A stretch of DNA of 64,000 nt from Methylacidimicrobium fagopyrum (GTDB taxonomy: Bacteria; Verrucomicrobiota; Verrucomicrobiia; Limisphaerales; UBA11358): NCBI GenBank assembly GCA_026225255.1, contig JAMFSJ010000017.1, positions 1 through 64,000 on the forward strand. The letters are read 5' to 3'. Both the position numbers and the translations under genes were made by a program. The notes under the pieces are model-generated. The model ran no database searches and had not been told where the DNA came from. It saw nothing but the letters and a program-made list of their open reading frames with translations. Below are positions 1-6,578 of this stretch, piece after piece. Each line of letters starts with the position of its first letter. Position 1 is the first letter of the stretch.

Positions 1-688
1 CTTTTTCAATCAGGCCGATGATTTCATTGAGCGCGAGATCGTCCGCCTTCAAGTCCGGCTGCGTGTAACCTGGCAGACCTTTTTTGATTTCGTCGAGCGT
101 CGGCCAGACGGGCTGCGCTTTCTGCTGCTGAATGTTTTTTGGAAAATCAATCACGACCGGGCCGGGGCGACCGGACTGCGCGATGTAGAACGCCTCTTTC
201 ACGATGCGCGGAATGTCGTTGATGTTGGTCACCAAATAGCTGTGCTTCACGATCGGCAACGTGACGCCGATCATGTCCGTTTCTTGAAACGCGCCGCGGC
301 CGATCATGGCCTGGCTCACCTGGCCGGTGATGGCGATGAGCGGACAGGAATCCATGTAAGCGTCGGCAATGGCGGTGACGAGGTTCGTCGCGCCCGGACC
401 GCTGGTGCCCATGCAAACGCCGGCCTTGCCGGTGACGCGCGCATAACCTTCCGCGGCGAAACTGCCGCCTTGTTCGTGGCGCGGGAGAATGGTGCGGATC
501 TTGGATTTCGTCAGCGACTGATGGATTTCCATGCTCGCGCCGCCGGGATAGGCAAAAATGACTTCCACGCCTTCACGTTCCAGGGCTTCGACAAAAATGT
601 CGCGTCCGAACATCGCGGGGCCGACTTCGGCGCGTTTTTTGGCGTTAGGTTTCGTTTTCGCTTTTGCGGATTCAGTTGTCTTGCTCAT
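1..688 (-). CDS. ilvB: Acetolactate synthase large subunit, N-terminal part (runs off the left edge)
   Basis: ThDP-dependent enzyme that condenses two pyruvates, or pyruvate with 2-oxobutyrate, as the first shared step of valine, leucine and isoleucine synthesis in the cytoplasm. About 229 codons are visible, open to the window edge, so the FAD-binding middle and the C-terminal ThDP domain lie outside. Visible motifs: [13 protein letters not shown] (residues 45-57), [16 protein letters not shown] starting at residue 69 with the ThDP-activating Glu72, [17 protein letters not shown], and GAFQETD. The start ATG at 688 is preceded by a Lys/Ala-rich tail of about 22 residues, a usual extension in this family. 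The gene sits behind a leader-peptide attenuator (see 830-943), so its expression is probably tied to branched-chain aminoacyl-tRNA supply. A palindromic repeat lies between attenuator and start codon. Confidence 0.95.
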   Translation of the reverse strand, partial: MSKTTESAKAKTKPNAKKRAEVGPAMFGRDIFVEALEREGVEVIFAYPGGASMEIHQSLTKSKIRTILPRHEQGGSFAAEGYARVTGKAGVCMGTSGPGATNLVTAIADAYMDSCPLIAITGQVSQAMIGRGAFQETDMIGVTLPIVKHSYLVTNINDIPRIVKEAFYIAQSGRPGPVVIDFPKNIQQQKAQPVWPTLDEIKKGLPGYTQPDLKADDLALNEIIGLIEK

Positions 689-691
689 TTC

Positions 692-788
692 ATTGGTTGG
701 ATTAGTGGCTTTTTGGAGGGGTGGATTAAAGGTTTGACGCTCGCGGGCGTTCAGCAATTTATCCAGCTATCCATTTATCCATTCATCC
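692..788. repeat. GGAT-rich imperfect palindrome between the ilvB attenuator and ilvB
   Basis: The left side carries GGTTGGATTAGTGG and GGGTGGATTAAA. The right side carries TTTATCCAGCTATCC and ATTTATCCATTCATCC, roughly their reverse complement. The outer motif GGATGAATGGAT, read on the minus strand, is shared with the palindrome at 3998-4110, so the two look like members of one dispersed family. It holds no gene and pushes the ilvB start about 140 nt away from the attenuator. Confidence 0.5.
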
Positions 789-820
789 GGTTTTCATTTT
801 GTTGGCGGCCGGCCAAGGGT

Positions 821-853
821 AACAAAAAACCCACAGCCGTTTCCAGCCGTGGG
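821..853 (-). terminator. Intrinsic terminator (attenuator) of the ilvB leader
   Basis: On the minus strand CCCACGGCTG (853-844), a GAAA tetraloop (843-840) and CGGCTGTGGG (839-830) form a 10-bp stem with two G-U wobbles. The run TTTTTTGTT (829-821) follows directly. The wobbles pair only in minus-strand RNA, which fixes the direction. The 5' arm is shared with an alternative antiterminator: minus-strand 889-874 (GCCGTCGGTGCTTGTT) can pair with 861-846 (AACAAGAACCCACGGC) at 14 of 16 positions. That is the classic mutually exclusive 2:3 versus 3:4 arrangement of amino-acid attenuators. Confidence 0.85.
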
Positions 854-871
854 TTCTTGTTAAATTTTTGA

Positions 872-943
872 TCAACAAGCACCGACGGCGTCGCTTACTA
901 CGACGACCAGCAGGATGACAGCTTGTGATACGTTTTTCAACAT
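872..943 (-). CDS. ilvB leader peptide, 23 aa, rich in Val/Leu/Ile
   Basis: A short reading frame ATG (943-941) to TGA (874-872). It begins MLKN and ends AVILLVVVVSDAVGAC; 11 of 23 residues are branched-chain amino acids, with an uninterrupted Ile-Leu-Leu-Val-Val-Val-Val block at residues 10-16. Its last six codons are the first arm of the antiterminator. A ribosome stalled on the Val block would therefore free that arm and allow read-through, while one reaching the stop codon would cover it and allow termination. This matches ivbL/ilvL-type leader peptides in logic, though no sequence relationship is claimed. No Shine-Dalgarno is present just upstream (CTCCTCA), so initiation may be leaderless or weak. 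Confidence 0.8.
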   Translation of the reverse strand: MLKNVSQAVILLVVVVSDAVGAC

Positions 944-952
944 TGAGGAGAT

Positions 953-981
953 AAATTATGATTTGAGGTGAAAACGGTCAA
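953..981 (-). promoter_or_regulatory. Candidate promoter of the ilvB leader
   Basis: Read on the minus strand, TTGACC (981-976) and TAATTT (958-953) are separated by 17 nt, a fair match to a housekeeping -35/-10 pair. Transcription would begin near 946, only a few bases before the leader ATG at 943, which would make the leader peptide almost leaderless. A more distant promoter inside the next gene cannot be excluded. Confidence 0.4.
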
Positions 982-1074
982 GTCTATAAAATTGATGACA
1001 GGCTACTACCCAAACGAGTGGTGGACAGAAATTCCAGCCGTCATATTCTTCTTGTCGAACCCACCGTCAAAATT

Positions 1075-2421
1075 ATGCCAAAGTCATTTCATATTTCACG
1101 TCGTTCGTTTCTCCAAAGATGTTCGCTCGCTGCCGCTGCTAGTGGTTTGCCGCTGTGGTTTGTGCAACGCGAACTCGCGGCGCAGGAAGTCGCCAAAATT
1201 ATTACCAGCCCGAACGATCGCCCCGGCGTCGCGCTCATCGGTTGCGGCGGCCAAGGCCAGGGCGATGCCGGCAATGCCGCGCGCTACGGCGACATCATCG
1301 CCGTGTGCGACGTGGATCAAAAATACGCCGATCAAGCCGCGCAGAAATTCACGAAGGACGGCAAGTCGCCGACCCAATATTCCGACTTCCGAAAATTGCT
1401 CGAGCGCGATGACATCCACTGCATCGTCCAAGCGACGCCAGATCATTGGCACACGCTCGTCAACCTGGCCGCCGCCAAAGCTAAAAAGGATGTCTATGGC
1501 GAAAAGCCGTTGACGCTCACGATTGATGAAGGGCATCACGTCATCCAAGCCGTGCGCGATCATAAAATTGTTTTCCAGACCGGCACGCAACAACGCAGCA
1601 GCCGCAGTTTTCGCCTCGCGTGCGAACTCGTGCGCAACGGTCGGATCGGCACGTTGCAAGAAGTGGACGTCTTCGTGCCCGCTGGCATTCGCGGGAATCA
1701 TTTCAAACCGGTGCCCGTGCCGGACGGATTTAATTACGACTTCTGGCTCGGACAAGCGCCGTTGGAAGAATATTTTACCGAACGTTGTCACACGACGTTC
1801 CGTTGGTGGTTTGCTTATGCCGGCGGCCCGGTGACGGATTGGGGCGCGCATCACAACGACATCGCGCGTTGGGGCATCGGCCTCGACGGCCCGATCAGTG
1901 TCGAAGCCAGCGTCCTCACGCCGCCGTTACCCGACGGCTACACGACGCCGGGCGAATTTGCCGCGACCCTGTTGTGGGCGAATGGCGTGAAACAAAACGT
2001 CAAAACCACCACGGCGGACAGTCCGTTTGGCCAGGTGCTGGATGAAAACGGTCAGCGCAACGGCGTGAAATTCATCGGCACCGAAGGTTGGATCTGGGTG
2101 AATCGCGACGGCATTTCTGCGAGCAACAAAAATCTACTCACCACGCCGCTGCCCGATAACGCGATCAAGCTCGAAGTCAGCAAAGATCACATGGGTAATT
2201 TTTTTGACTGCGTGCGTTCGCGGCACGATCCGATTGCGAACGTGGAGACGGGGCATCGTTCCGCCGTCATCGGTCATCTCATCATCATCGCCCTGCGCAC
2301 TGGCCGCAAACTTACGTGGGATCCCGCGCAAGAAGTTTTCACCGGCGATGGCGCGAGTGAAGCCAACACCTTTCTCGCCCGCCCGCAACGCGCGCCCTAT
2401 GACTACGGTTTTGTGGGGTGA
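1075..2421 (+). CDS. TAT-exported Gfo/Idh/MocA-family oxidoreductase
   Basis: NAD(P)-dependent oxidoreductase of the glucose-fructose oxidoreductase family, 448 aa. The N-terminus is a twin-arginine signal (SRRSFLQ, residues 8-14, then a hydrophobic Ala/Leu stretch), which points to export of a folded, cofactor-loaded protein. The Rossmann motif GVALIGCGGQGQG is at residues 51-63, the EKP motif with the likely catalytic lysine at 143-145, and WGAHHNDIARWG in the substrate domain. An upstream GTG at 1018 is in frame, but ATG 1075 is preferred because it puts the twin arginines at the usual distance. Substrate unknown; such proteins are abundant in Verrucomicrobiota and Planctomycetota. It diverges from the ilvB leader. 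Confidence 0.85.
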   Translation: MPKSFHISRRSFLQRCSLAAAASGLPLWFVQRELAAQEVAKIITSPNDRPGVALIGCGGQGQGDAGNAARYGDIIAVCDVDQKYADQAAQKFTKDGKSPTQYSDFRKLLERDDIHCIVQATPDHWHTLVNLAAAKAKKDVYGEKPLTLTIDEGHHVIQAVRDHKIVFQTGTQQRSSRSFRLACELVRNGRIGTLQEVDVFVPAGIRGNHFKPVPVPDGFNYDFWLGQAPLEEYFTERCHTTFRWWFAYAGGPVTDWGAHHNDIARWGIGLDGPISVEASVLTPPLPDGYTTPGEFAATLLWANGVKQNVKTTTADSPFGQVLDENGQRNGVKFIGTEGWIWVNRDGISASNKNLLTTPLPDNAIKLEVSKDHMGNFFDCVRSRHDPIANVETGHRSAVIGHLIIIALRTGRKLTWDPAQEVFTGDGASEANTFLARPQRAPYDYGFVG

Positions 2422-2426
2422 AAAGA

Positions 2427-2577
2427 ATTAAACGCAAAGGCGCAAAGAAACAAAGGCGCAGAGCAGAAAGATATTTAGCGAAGCGCGGCGGTGTCTCCGA
2501 CCCACCGCGCTCCGAGCCAATGCCACATTCACAATTTCTTTTTGCGTCTTCGTGCCTTTGCGTCTTTGCGTTTAATT
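2427..2577. repeat. Inverted repeat with AAACGCAAAGRCGCAAAG arms
   Basis: GAATTAAACGCAAAGGCGCAAAG (2426-2448) recurs in reverse complement at 2556-2577 (CTTTGCGTCTTTGCGTTTAATT) with one mismatch in the core. Partly related GCAAAGGCGC-like text continues inward on both sides. Short open frames across it are products of the repeat. It occupies the whole gap between the oxidoreductase and the export operon. Confidence 0.6.
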
Positions 2578-2620
2578 CCCCGCGCTGGACAATTCACCTT
2601 TATTTAGGCAGCTTCCCGTC

Positions 2621-3991
2621 GTGGAAACACCTCCGATTCTGAAGGCCGAAACCAATCGTCACACCCATCCGCCTCAATCTAAACGCAAGGGACGCGGTAA
2701 ACTCATTGTCGCCGCCATCCTTATTCTCGTCGTGCTCGCGCTGATGATGTTCTTTGCGCTGCACAAAAAAGAACCCGTGATCTCCGTGCAGACGGAAAAA
2801 GTTTCGCGCCGCACCATCACGGAAACCGTCATCGCGAATGGTAAAATTTATCCGGTCACGCAAGTTCACATCAGCCCGGAAGTCAGCGGCGAAATCATCG
2901 TCCTCGCCGTCAAGGAAGGCCAGTTCGTGCACAAGGGCGATTTGCTGTTGAAGATCAATCCCGACCTTTACACCGCCGGCGTTAACCAAGCGAAGGCGAA
3001 TTACGAATCGTCCGTCGCCGCCAAAACTACCGCCGTGGCGAACCTCGAAAAAGCGGACACCGATTTCGCGCGCAACGAAAAATTGTTCAACCGCAACCTG
3101 CTTTCCGAATCCGATTTCATCGGCTTCAAAGTCGCCCGTGATGTCGCCAAGGCGAATGTTAAAAGTGCGGAAGATCAAATGGACGTCGCCAAGGCCAACG
3201 TCGATAGCGCGCAAGATTCATTGAATAAAACCACGATCGTTTCGCCGCTGGATGGCACGATCACGACGCTTAATTCGCAGCTCGGCGAACGCGTGCTCGG
3301 CACGGTGCAGAACGCGGGCACGGACATCATGATCATCTCGGATTTGAGCGCGATCGAAGCGCGCGTGGACATCGGCGAGATGGACATCGTGCTGTTGAAA
3401 CCCGGCCAAGCCGCCCTGCTCGAAGTGGATTCGTTCAAGGATAAAAAATTCAAAGGCACCGTCACCGCCGTCGGCAATTCCGCGGAAGGACTTGATGCTG
3501 CTTCTGCGCTGGGCGGCTCGGCCAGTTCGACCGGTCAATCCGCGACGCAATTTCAAGTCCGCATTCTCTTCAACGATCAGGAGCAATTTCGTCCCGGCAT
3601 GTCGGTCACCGCGACGATTGAAACCCGCACGCGCACCAATACGCTCGCCGTGCCCATCGCCAGTGTCACCACGCGCGTGGTGAAAAATAAAATGGACGCA
3701 GTAAAAACCAATTCGGTCGCGAGCAATACGAATTCAATGCTCACGAATTCCTTCGCGTCCCTGAGCAACGGAACCAACAAGCCGGTGGATGTGGTTTTCG
3801 TCGTTGAAAAAAATCACGCCAAAACGACGCCGGTGAAAATCGGGATCAGCGACGATAATTTTTGGGAGATCACCGACGGCTTGAAAGAAGGCCAGGAAAT
3901 CGTGACCGGCAGTTACCAAGCCATCAGCCGCGATCTTGATGACGGCAAAAAAATCGTCACCGGCACGTCGGAAACGGAAACCAATAAATAA
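2621..3991 (+). CDS. MacA-like periplasmic adaptor (HlyD/RND membrane-fusion protein)
   Basis: Adaptor subunit of a MacAB-type tripartite exporter, 456 aa, GTG start. One N-terminal membrane anchor (about residues 28-48, LIVAAILILVVLALMMFFAL) is followed by a lipoyl/barrel-sandwich half (PEVSGEIIVLAVKEGQFVHKGD), an alpha-helical hairpin (about 120-205, Ala/Lys-rich with repeated AKANV), the second lipoyl half (STVSPLDGTI-like SPLDGTITTLNSQLGERV) and beta-barrel and membrane-proximal domains. A Ser/Asn/Thr-rich insert near residues 345-390 is unusual. It is first in an operon with an ATPase and two permeases. The cargo cannot be inferred; no TolC-like gene is in the window. Confidence 0.85.
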   Translation: METPPILKAETNRHTHPPQSKRKGRGKLIVAAILILVVLALMMFFALHKKEPVISVQTEKVSRRTITETVIANGKIYPVTQVHISPEVSGEIIVLAVKEGQFVHKGDLLLKINPDLYTAGVNQAKANYESSVAAKTTAVANLEKADTDFARNEKLFNRNLLSESDFIGFKVARDVAKANVKSAEDQMDVAKANVDSAQDSLNKTTIVSPLDGTITTLNSQLGERVLGTVQNAGTDIMIISDLSAIEARVDIGEMDIVLLKPGQAALLEVDSFKDKKFKGTVTAVGNSAEGLDAASALGGSASSTGQSATQFQVRILFNDQEQFRPGMSVTATIETRTRTNTLAVPIASVTTRVVKNKMDAVKTNSVASNTNSMLTNSFASLSNGTNKPVDVVFVVEKNHAKTTPVKIGISDDNFWEITDGLKEGQEIVTGSYQAISRDLDDGKKIVTGTSETETNK

Positions 3992-3997
3992 CCACGT

Positions 3998-4110
3998 GGA
4001 TGAATGGATTGGTGGATAAATGGATTTTTGGCGGGGCGGCAAAACAACGTGCTGCCGGCAGCACGTTGGTATTCGCGCCCCAACCATCAATCCAAAAATC
4101 CATTCATCCA
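3998..4110. repeat. Long palindromic repeat between adaptor and ATPase genes
   Basis: The ends TGGATGAATGGATT (3998-4011) and AATCCATTCATCCA (4097-4110) are exact reverse complements. Further inside lie TGGATTTTTGG and CCAAAAATCC, and at the centre a perfect 22-nt palindrome (4046-4067, AACGTGCTGCC/GGCAGCACGTT). It fills the gap between two genes that are normally closely coupled and shares its outer motif with 692-788. It would form a very strong hairpin in the operon transcript. Confidence 0.6.
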
Positions 4111-4127
4111 ACAATCCGTCTTCTCTG

Positions 4128-4814
4128 ATGAGCCTCATCCGTCTCCAAAAAATTTCGCGCCGCTATCAGATGGGCACGGAAATCGTCCATGCGTTGCGCG
4201 AAGTGACGCTCGATATTCAGCGTGGCGAATACGTCGCGATCATGGGGCCGTCCGGTTCCGGCAAATCCACCTTGATGAATTTGCTCGGTTGTCTCGACAC
4301 GCCCACCGGCGGCACTTACGAACTCAACGGCAGCCACGTGAGCGAGCTGGACGACAATCAGCTCGCGGAAATTCGCAATCGTGAAATCGGTTTTATTTTT
4401 CAAACATTCAATCTGCTCCCGCGTTCCGATGCCTTGCGCAACGTGGAATTACCCTTGGTTTACGCCGGTATTCCCGCCGGCGAACGGCGCCAGATTGCGT
4501 TGGCTAAATTAGCCAGCGTCGGCCTTGCGGATCGCGTGCATCACAAACCGAACGAACTTTCCGGCGGCCAACGTCAACGCGTCGCCGTGGCCCGCGCGCT
4601 CGTGAATAAACCATCCATCTTGCTCGCCGACGAACCGACGGGAAATCTCGATTCTAAAACCGGCGTGGAAATCCTGGCCTTGTTCGAAGAACTTTCGCGA
4701 CAAGGCCACACCATCATCGTCGTCACGCATGAAGAAGCCGTCGCGCGGCATTCACGACGGATCATCCGGATCCGCGACGGACTGATTGCGAGCGATGAGC
4801 CGGTGGTGAAATGA
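4128..4814 (+). CDS. ABC transporter ATPase (MacB/LolD type)
   Basis: ATP-binding subunit of the MacAB-like exporter, 228 aa, cytoplasmic. Walker [10 protein letters not shown] at residues 40-48, Q-loop in [26 protein letters not shown] (typical of the LolD/MacB branch), signature [15 protein letters not shown] from residue 144, Walker [13 protein letters not shown] near 164-175, and the switch histidine in VVTHE. ATG 4128 gives the family-standard N-terminus; upstream in-frame codons fall in the palindromic repeat and were not used. In E. coli MacB the ATPase and permease are one chain; here they are separate. Confidence 0.92.
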   Translation: MSLIRLQKISRRYQMGTEIVHALREVTLDIQRGEYVAIMGPSGSGKSTLMNLLGCLDTPTGGTYELNGSHVSELDDNQLAEIRNREIGFIFQTFNLLPRSDALRNVELPLVYAGIPAGERRQIALAKLASVGLADRVHHKPNELSGGQRQRVAVARALVNKPSILLADEPTGNLDSKTGVEILALFEELSRQGHTIIVVTHEEAVARHSRRIIRIRDGLIASDEPVVK

Positions 4815-4818
4815 TTTT

Positions 4819-5352
4819 TTTAGACAGAATGACCGAATGTTCAGAATGTCCTTATGAAGACTGAATATGATTTGGCTGGAAAAGTTATCGGTTTGGCAAT
4901 GAAAGTCCATTCCGCCTTGGGCCCCGGCTTTCTTGAATCGGTTTATCATAAAGCCTTGGCGCATGAATTGCAAAAAGCGGGAATGCCGTTTGAGTCGGAG
5001 AAACCTTTGACGGTAATATATGATGGAATTTTAGTGGGCGAATTCGTTGCCGATCTGTTGATTGAAAACGAACTGATTGTTGAATTAAAAGCGATTCAAA
5101 ATCTGGCCACCGCGCATGAGGTCCAAGTCGTAAATTATCTGGTCGCAACGGGAAAAGACGTCGGTTTGCTGATTAACTTTGGCGCTGAACGGTTGGAATT
5201 CAAAAAGAAGTTTAGGCAGGCAAGACCAAAAGTTTAGACCGAATTAACAGAATTTTCAGAATTAAAACATGAAGCACAAATCCAGTTCACATGAGCAATT
5301 GAGGCGGCCGTTTCAGAAATTTCATTCTGAACATTCTGTCATTCTGTCTAAA
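4819..5352 (+). mobile_element. Inverted-repeat-bounded unit carrying a GxxExxY gene
   Basis: The 30-bp left end (4819-4848, starting TTTAGACAGAATGACCGAAT) and right end (5323-5352) are reverse complements at 29 of 30 positions. A third, diverged direct copy (TTTAGACCGAATTAACAGAA) follows the enclosed gene at 5235. The unit begins 4 nt after the ATPase stop codon and ends 2 nt before the permease ATG, so it sits exactly in the junction between two operon genes. No transposase is present and no target-site duplication is obvious. Calling it mobile is inference from the terminal repeats and placement. Confidence 0.6.
4854..5237 (+). CDS. GxxExxY protein (PD-(D/E)XK nuclease superfamily, PDDEXK_3)
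   Basis: Small protein of 127 aa. It carries the family signature GPGFLESVYHKAL and a PD-(D/E)XK-like core: Asp in VGEFVADLLIENELIVELKA, then ELK, then a His/Gln helix (HEVQVVNYL). The family is widespread in Bacteroidota, Planctomycetota and Verrucomicrobiota and its biochemical role is unsettled; a nuclease fold is predicted from the conserved residues. It is the only gene inside the inverted-repeat unit 4819-5352. Its AT-richer text differs from the flanking GC-rich transport genes, which fits acquisition. It is unlikely to belong to the exporter. Confidence 0.85.
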   Translation: MKTEYDLAGKVIGLAMKVHSALGPGFLESVYHKALAHELQKAGMPFESEKPLTVIYDGILVGEFVADLLIENELIVELKAIQNLATAHEVQVVNYLVATGKDVGLLINFGAERLEFKKKFRQARPKV

Positions 5353-5354
5353 CC

Positions 5355-6578
5355 ATGAATTTCCTCACCGAACTGCGCGAAGGTTTGTTGATCTCGTGGA
5401 GTGCCATCCGCGCGAACAAGCTGCGTTCGGTTTTGACCACGCTCGGCATTGTCATCGGCATTTTGACGGTCACGCTCATGGGCACGGCGATTGAAGGTTT
5501 GAACCGTTCGTTCGTGAATAGCATTTCATCCATCAGCACCGACGTGTTGTATGTGAGCCGCCAAAACTGGCTCATCATGTCGCGGCAAGATTGGTTGCAA
5601 TCGCAAAAAAACCCCAAAGTTACGCTACCTGAATTTGAGGCGGTGCAAAGGAACATGACCCTCGCCGCCGCCGTCGTGCCGGTCGCCAACGTGAACGAGC
5701 CGGTCAAATATCACAAGCGTGGTTCGAGCAGCATTTCCGTCTTCGGCACCACGGAGCAATATCCCGCCACCAGCGGCCTGACCGTTGCGAGCGGACGTTT
5801 TCTGTCCGCCGCGGAATGCGACAGCGGTCGTCCGGTGTGCGTGATTGGCTTCGACATGGCGACGAATCTTTTCCGGAACGAATCACCGTTGGGCGAAAAA
5901 ATTTCTATCGCCGGACATGAATTTGAAATTGTGGGCGTGCTCGAAAAAGAAGGTGAAAGCAGTTACAACGATGACAATGCCGCCATCGTGCCGCTGCAAC
6001 AATATCTCTACACCTTTCAACACGTCCCGGAATATACGATTCAAGTTAAGGCGAAAAACATTGATCAAATTGACGACACGAAAGAAGAATTGCGCGCCGT
6101 GCTGCGGCGGTTCCGGCACATCGCACCCGGCGACCCGGATAATTTTGCCATCAACCAACAGGATCAATTTCTGGAATTATTTCATCGCGTGGCCGGCACG
6201 ATTGGACTCGTCGGCTTGTTCATCACCGGACTCGCGTTGTTCGTCGGCGGCATCGGCATTATGAACATCATGTTCGTATCCGTGGCGGAACGAACGCGCG
6301 AAATCGGCGTGCGCAAAGCCATCGGCGCCAAACGCCGCACGATCCTGCTGCAATTTCTCATCGAAGCCGCATGCATCTGCCTCATCGGCGGCGTCATCGC
6401 CATCTTGATCGCGTGGCCCGCGACGCTCGTCATGCAAAAAGCCATGCCGGCCACGTTGTCGCCGATGATCGTCGGCACCGCGCTTTTGGTTTCCGCGTTG
6501 ACCGGCGTGCTGTCCGGATTTTTCCCCGCGTGGCGCGCCGCGCGGATGAACCCTGTGGATGCTTTACGCAATGAATAA
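5355..6578 (+). CDS. MacB-like ABC permease (FtsX family), first copy
   Basis: Membrane subunit of the exporter, 407 aa. N-terminal transmembrane helix after a short cytoplasmic segment (ANKLRSVLTTLGIVIGILTVTLMG), a large periplasmic MacB_PCD domain (about residues 45-270), and three C-terminal helices of the FtsX domain beginning GLVGLFITGLALFVGGIGIMNIMFVSVAERTREIGVRKAIGAKRR, ending NPVDALRNE. The ERTREIGxRKAIGA coupling motif is intact. The start ATG lies 2 nt after the inverted-repeat unit, so its native ribosome-binding region appears to have been replaced by repeat sequence. It overlaps the second permease by 8 nt. Confidence 0.9.
   Translation: MNFLTELREGLLISWSAIRANKLRSVLTTLGIVIGILTVTLMGTAIEGLNRSFVNSISSISTDVLYVSRQNWLIMSRQDWLQSQKNPKVTLPEFEAVQRNMTLAAAVVPVANVNEPVKYHKRGSSSISVFGTTEQYPATSGLTVASGRFLSAAECDSGRPVCVIGFDMATNLFRNESPLGEKISIAGHEFEIVGVLEKEGESSYNDDNAAIVPLQQYLYTFQHVPEYTIQVKAKNIDQIDDTKEELRAVLRRFRHIAPGDPDNFAINQQDQFLELFHRVAGTIGLVGLFITGLALFVGGIGIMNIMFVSVAERTREIGVRKAIGAKRRTILLQFLIEAACICLIGGVIAILIAWPATLVMQKAMPATLSPMIVGTALLVSALTGVLSGFFPAWRAARMNPVDALRNE

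Noticed and set aside
242-871. Plus-strand open frame of 209 codons over the ilvB start
   Set aside because: It is antisense to a clear acetolactate synthase frame with all family motifs, and its own product has no recognisable domain.
1096-1854. Minus-strand open frame of 252 codons
   Set aside because: It lies wholly antisense to the Gfo/Idh gene, whose motifs are intact; the frame reflects GC-rich third-position bias.
2418-2642. Short frame between the Gfo/Idh and adaptor genes
   Set aside because: It is made of the AAACGCAAAG inverted repeat and has no protein-like composition.
4885-5148. Minus-strand frame opposite the GxxExxY gene
   Set aside because: The plus-strand frame has the full family signature; the opposite frame has none.
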